A stretch of 64,000 nt of DNA from SYFY01 sp041752315. GTDB taxonomy: Bacteria > Pseudomonadota > Gammaproteobacteria > Pseudomonadales > Azotimanducaceae. The notes under the pieces are model-generated. The model searched no databases and was not told where the DNA came from. It was given only the letters and a program-made list of their open reading frames with translations. The DNA lies in NCBI GenBank assembly GCA_041752315.1, contig JBGSHJ010000001.1, forward strand, positions 109,827-173,826, in the 5' to 3' direction. A program made the translations under genes and the position numbers. Shown here piece by piece: positions 60,510-64,000 of the stretch; position 1 is the stretch's first letter; each line of letters starts with the position of its first letter.

Positions 60510-62720
60510 ATGTGTTCGCAAATATCTCGCCGGCGGCTGCTCCTTCTGGTGGTACTGATACTGCTGGCTTCAGGTCGAACCGGTGACGAACATCGGCTGG
60601 CGATCGGGAAGAGAGTGGGGGAATGTCCCCTGCACGCAATCCCGGTTCTGGTCCGCAAAATCCAGGGGCTGGCCAAACAATCGTCGTTTGCGCAGGTGAC
60701 TGCAGAAGTCCTTCCTTCGGACCGTCGTTCCACAGCTCGCGAACAACTGGAACGGCAACAGAACTGCGGAGTGCAAGACCATACTTTGCTGCGGCTGGGA
60801 TGGCCGAACCAGCCGGGCATGCCGGTGCCGGGAGAAACCTGGCAAGTGGATGCGAAAGTACGCCCACCGCATGGATTTGCGAATCCGGGAAGCTTCGATT
60901 TTGAACAATGGCTTTTCAGTGAAGGCATTGCAGGCGGTGGGTATGTCACCGCCAGCGAACGGATCGCGCCTGCGGAGTCTTCCTTCACGCAGAGGTACCG
61001 CCAGGCAATTCGCGAAGAATTGCTGGGCATCGATTACATGCATGGTCCTCTGTTGCTGGCGCTGGCGATTGCCGACACGTCGAACATGGATTCTGCGTCC
61101 TGGGCGACGCTTCGCAACACCGGAACCATCCATCTGCTCGTGGTTTCAGGGTTGCATATCGCCGTGGTGGCACTGCTTGCGTCCATTCCGGGCCTGTTGC
61201 TCGGCAGGCTGGTAACGCTGTATCGGGCAGATTGGCCTGCCGCCTGGCTAGCGGCGATCACTGGCGTGTCGGGTGCCGGGGCCTATACGGCATTTACCGG
61301 GATGGAGGTCCCGGCTCTGCGCGCTGTAGTCATGTTGATCGGGGTAACCACATTCCTTCTGCTCGCAAGGCGACTGGGTGCGTGGACAATCTTCTGGCTG
61401 GTGGTCTGGGTCGTGGTCTGTCTTGCACCGCTATCCATTCTTGCCCAGGGGTTCTGGCTGTCGTTTGGTGCGGTAGCGGTTCTGGTGCTGGCGTTCGGAT
61501 TTCAAGTGCGTGCTGCAGCCCAGGCATCGGCGGTAAGAATGATGTTGGAAGCCCAGTTTGTTCTCGCCGTCGCGATGGTACCCTGGCTCGCGCTGACCGT
61601 CGGGCAGTTGGCCGTTTCAGGACTCTGGCTCAACGCCCTCGTTGTGCCGCTGGTCAGCGGCATCGCCATTCCTGCACTGGTCACTGGCTGCACGCTCCTG
61701 CCATTCATTCCTGTGCTGGCGGGATGGTGTTTCACGCTGGCCGACCTGACCACTTCAGTCGTGATGTCGGTTCTGGAGCTTTCCGGGAGCGAACCGCCGT
61801 GGTTGCTGGCCGATCATTCATTGCCGTTGTTGATCCTTGCGCTTGTTGCCGGGTTCCTGTTGCTTTTGCCTTTGCCAAACAGGTTGCGGGTGCTTCTGCT
61901 GCCAGTATGGGCACTGGCTCTTGCGCCTGAGTGGCCCAGGCTTCCTGTCGGAGAATTCAGCCTGCATGTGCTTGACGTTGGCCAAGGGAGCGCAGCGCTC
62001 GTGGAAACAAGACACCAGACGTGGATATTTGATTCAGGCCCTGCGTTTGTCTCCGGGTTTGACACCGGGGAAGCGGTGGTCGCGCCTGCAATCGCCAGTC
62101 TGGCGACACGGACACCGAATAATCTGATCATCAGCCACTCGGATCTTGATCATGCGGGTGGCATGGCGTCCCTGTTGAGGCGATATCCGCAGATTCGCAC
62201 GTTCGGAAGCGCCGGAACGCAGGCGATGCACGACTGCCACGTGCGGCGAGTTTTTGCGCAGGACGGGGTGCGCTTCTCGTTTCTTGGCAGTACAGCGATC
62301 CGGGATGCCGTTGCTGCCAACGATCGTTCCTGTGCGCTTCTGGTGGACAACTCGAAACACGCGATCCTGCTCACTGGCGACAGCAGTTCAGCTGTCGAGA
62401 TGCTGTTGCTAAGGCAGATCCCGGACGCCGTCCGTCGTCGGCTGCGTGTACTGCTCGTGCCGCATCATGGCAGCCGTTCATCGTCGTCGCTCGCCTGGGT
62501 ACGCCTGGCGCGTCCGGAGTTTGCGCTGGTCAGTGCAGGACGTTTCAGTCCGTTTGGTCACCCGCATCCTGCCGTCGTCGTTCGGTACCAGTCCCATGAC
62601 GCAACGGTAGCCAATTCGGGCCGTGACGGACGCCTGTTCTGGAGTACGTTGGCACCGGCCGAACTGAGCCGCTTCAGACAGACCAACCGGTACTATTGGA
62701 CAAGTGCGCCATCGACGTAG
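60510..62720 (+). CDS. comEC: ComEC/Rec2 competence DNA channel protein
   Basis: A 736-residue inner-membrane protein for uptake of single-stranded DNA. N-terminal OB-like domain, the competence region with ~10 helices (LVVSGLHIAVVALLASIPGLLLG is the family motif), and a C-terminal metallo-beta-lactamase domain with the metal ligands in LIISHSDLDHAGGM (~540) and VPHHGSRSSSS. The start is uncertain: ATG 60510 is taken (TTG at 60489 adds seven residues); no strong ribosome-binding site. The 3' end overlaps DUF2244 by 28 bases. Its partners (ComEA, type IV pilus) are not in the window. Confidence 0.92.
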   Translation: MCSQISRRRLLLLVVLILLASGRTGDEHRLAIGKRVGECPLHAIPVLVRKIQGLAKQSSFAQVTAEVLPSDRRSTAREQLERQQNCGVQDHTLLRLGWPNQPGMPVPGETWQVDAKVRPPHGFANPGSFDFEQWLFSEGIAGGGYVTASERIAPAESSFTQRYRQAIREELLGIDYMHGPLLLALAIADTSNMDSASWATLRNTGTIHLLVVSGLHIAVVALLASIPGLLLGRLVTLYRADWPAAWLAAITGVSGAGAYTAFTGMEVPALRAVVMLIGVTTFLLLARRLGAWTIFWLVVWVVVCLAPLSILAQGFWLSFGAVAVLVLAFGFQVRAAAQASAVRMMLEAQFVLAVAMVPWLALTVGQLAVSGLWLNALVVPLVSGIAIPALVTGCTLLPFIPVLAGWCFTLADLTTSVVMSVLELSGSEPPWLLADHSLPLLILALVAGFLLLLPLPNRLRVLLLPVWALALAPEWPRLPVGEFSLHVLDVGQGSAALVETRHQTWIFDSGPAFVSGFDTGEAVVAPAIASLATRTPNNLIISHSDLDHAGGMASLLRRYPQIRTFGSAGTQAMHDCHVRRVFAQDGVRFSFLGSTAIRDAVAANDRSCALLVDNSKHAILLTGDSSSAVEMLLLRQIPDAVRRRLRVLLVPHHGSRSSSSLAWVRLARPEFALVSAGRFSPFGHPHPAVVVRYQSHDATVANSGRDGRLFWSTLAPAELSRFRQTNRYYWTSAPST

Positions 62721-63202
62721 CGGATGCCTCTTTTCAACGCCGAAACCAGTTCCCGTTTTTCGTCCATCGACAGGAAGCTGCCGATTTCAAATCGTTCATC
62801 ACGGTAACGTAACAGCACACGTGTTTCACGCCATGGGTGACGATTCGGTTCCACGTGAAACCGTGTAAAGAACCGCTCGAATCGACGTGTGTCTGCTTGT
62901 TGCAGCGCTGCATCTCGCTGACCTGTCTGCAGCGTCACCATTTCCGGTTCCAGAACAATGACTTCCTGACGATATCCGCGTCGTACGCACACCCAAAGGC
63001 AAGCCAGCAAGACCGACAGCTCAAGCACGCTGAAAGGCAGGATCATCCAGTAGCCGCGCAGCGCAAAGGATGCGGCGATCAGGAGCGAGATGGAGCAGAG
63101 CACACCAAGAAACCAGACATTCGCCTTCCAGGTCCAGGACTGGTTTGGTCGCAACACGTATTGCACAGCGCTGCGAACGTCATCAATACGGGTTTCGATC
63201 AT
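62693..63202 (-). CDS. DUF2244 membrane protein
   Basis: A 169-residue protein with two transmembrane helices (FLGVLCSISLLIAASFALRGYW and ILPFSVLELSVLLACLWVCVRRGYR) and a basic beta domain (EMVTLQTGQRDAAL...RFERFFTRFHVEPNRHPW), the standard order of DUF2244. ATG at 63202. It is divergent from clpB across 125 bases. No function is known. Confidence 0.88.
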   Translation of the reverse strand: MIETRIDDVRSAVQYVLRPNQSWTWKANVWFLGVLCSISLLIAASFALRGYWMILPFSVLELSVLLACLWVCVRRGYRQEVIVLEPEMVTLQTGQRDAALQQADTRRFERFFTRFHVEPNRHPWRETRVLLRYRDERFEIGSFLSMDEKRELVSALKRGIRYVDGALVQ

Positions 63203-63266
63203 TTACTGCAGTCCTGGCCTCCGGGTATGTGCCTACGTCAATTCTTGCGTCTTTCACGACGCCGGC

Positions 63267-63294
63267 GTTGAAATCGAAGCGGTCGCCCGCATCT
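63267..63294 (+). promoter_or_regulatory. Probable sigma-32 (heat-shock) promoter of clpB
   Basis: GTTGAAA (63267-63273), 13 bases, then CCGCATCT (63287-63294). This matches the sigma-32 pattern CTTGAAA-N(11-16)-CCCCATNT with one mismatch in each box. It lies 33 bases upstream of the clpB start, which fits a heat-shock chaperone. Confidence 0.7.
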
Positions 63295-63327
63295 TAACAG
63301 CTGTCAGGAACAACTTCGGAGTGCGCA

Positions 63328-64000
63328 ATGCGCCTTGAACGAATGACCAACGCGTTACAGAACGCCCTGTCGGACGCACAGTCGCTGGCGGCCGGCAAGG
63401 ACCACGCTGCGATTGAGCCCCTGCATCTGCTTGCTGTCATGCTTGAGCCGGGGCCGGCCAACGTACTCAAACTGCTGGCCGCCGCAGGGGCAGAGGCCAA
63501 TCTCGTCCGTGAGCGAATCCTGGCGCAGATCGACGCGTTGCCCAAGCTCGGCAATCCCACCGGTCAGATCAACGTGTCGCCCGGTCTGGGTCGGGCCATG
63601 ACCCTGGCGGACGGTCGTGCCAGTAAACAGGGTGACAAATTTGTGTCGGTCGAGACGATGCTCCTGGCGCTCGCGCGCGACGAGGCCATCGCTCGAGTGT
63701 TGCTGCAGCTGGGTGTTACCGATGCCGCACTCGAAAGCGCGGTGGAATCTCTACGAGGAGGACAGAAAGTGGCCGATCAGAACGTCGAAGAAGGGCGTGA
63801 AGCGCTGGAAAAATACACGCTGGATCTCACCGAACGCGCACGCGCCGGCAAGCTCGACCCTGTCATTGGCCGGGACGACGAAATTCGTCGGACCATCCAG
63901 GTCCTGCAGCGGCGCACCAAGAACAACCCGGTACTCATTGGTGAGCCCGGTGTGGGAAAGACTGCAATCGTCGAAGGACTCGCCCAGCGGATCGTCAATG
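63328..64000 (+). CDS. clpB: ATP-dependent disaggregase ClpB, N-terminal part (cut by window edge)
   Basis: The first 224 codons of a ClpB. The Clp N-domain (1-150: MRLERMTNALQNALSDAQSL...HAAIEPLHLLAVML) is followed by the linker LEKYTLDLTERARAGKLDPVIGRDDEIRRTIQVLQRR and the start of AAA domain 1 with Walker A GEPGVGKTAIVEGL (~204-217). GGAG lies eight bases before the ATG. The remainder of the protein runs off the right edge. It unfolds protein aggregates together with DnaK. Confidence 0.97.
   Translation, partial: MRLERMTNALQNALSDAQSLAAGKDHAAIEPLHLLAVMLEPGPANVLKLLAAAGAEANLVRERILAQIDALPKLGNPTGQINVSPGLGRAMTLADGRASKQGDKFVSVETMLLALARDEAIARVLLQLGVTDAALESAVESLRGGQKVADQNVEEGREALEKYTLDLTERARAGKLDPVIGRDDEIRRTIQVLQRRTKNNPVLIGEPGVGKTAIVEGLAQRIVN

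Overview
The window looks like chromosomal DNA of a free-living, probably marine gammaproteobacterium; by eye the G+C is moderately high. The signs are a gammaproteobacterial LexA box (CTGT-N8-ACAG), EpmC, NqrM plus ApbE (maturation factors of the sodium-pumping NADH:quinone reductase), SthA, LolCDE, DUF2062 next to ComEC, and an XrtA/PEP-CTERM-type exopolysaccharide kinase and ATPase. I would not name a genus. Coding density is high and many neighbours overlap by 1-8 bases, so much of the window is organised as translationally coupled operons.

Layout. 1-2578: the start of a secreted serine protease, a stretch without a convincing gene, a dead IS630-type transposase and a small lipoprotein. 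2841-8703: exopolysaccharide genes, with three UDP-sugar enzymes on the minus strand divergent from a tyrosine autokinase and its partner ATPase. 8821-14604: the mutagenesis operon imuA-imuB-dnaE2 behind two LexA boxes. 16575-22518: the iron-sulfur assembly operon sufBCDS-iscA-like-sufT-sufE behind a sequence that closely resembles an IscR type-1 site. 23377-36886: a twelve-gene minus-strand cluster of envelope proteins that I do not recognise as a named system. It holds a TonB-C/TPR protein, a collagen-like lipoprotein, other lipoproteins, a TPR membrane protein, a PEGA-sulfatase-modifying-factor protein, a MotA/TolQ/ExbB channel, a degenerate Hsp70/actin-like protein and two membrane-anchored von Willebrand A proteins. 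36991-40489: a five-gene coupled operon (TusA-like, gamma-glutamylcyclotransferase, EpmC, LhgO-like oxidase, NAD-kinase-like protein). 40517-52811: mixed metabolism and transport, including a peroxidase-like protein whose in-frame UGA falls on the second cysteine of a CxxC motif and is followed by a perfect hairpin. 52940-63202: apbE-nqrM, HDOD-sthA, lolCDE, DUF2062, comEC and DUF2244. 63328-64000: the start of clpB behind a heat-shock-type promoter.

Most interesting points. First, the candidate selenoprotein at 50066-50602, which is usually seen only as two short reading frames. Second, the cluster at 23377-36886: its gene content (ion-channel motor subunit, two ExbD-like single-span anchors carrying VWA domains, a TonB-like protein and several outer-membrane lipoproteins) suggests an ion-gradient-powered envelope machine, but this is inference from architecture only.

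Start codons were chosen from Shine-Dalgarno quality, overlap with the preceding stop and family N-termini. Several genes start at GTG or TTG. No rRNA, tRNA, CRISPR array or intact mobile element was found.
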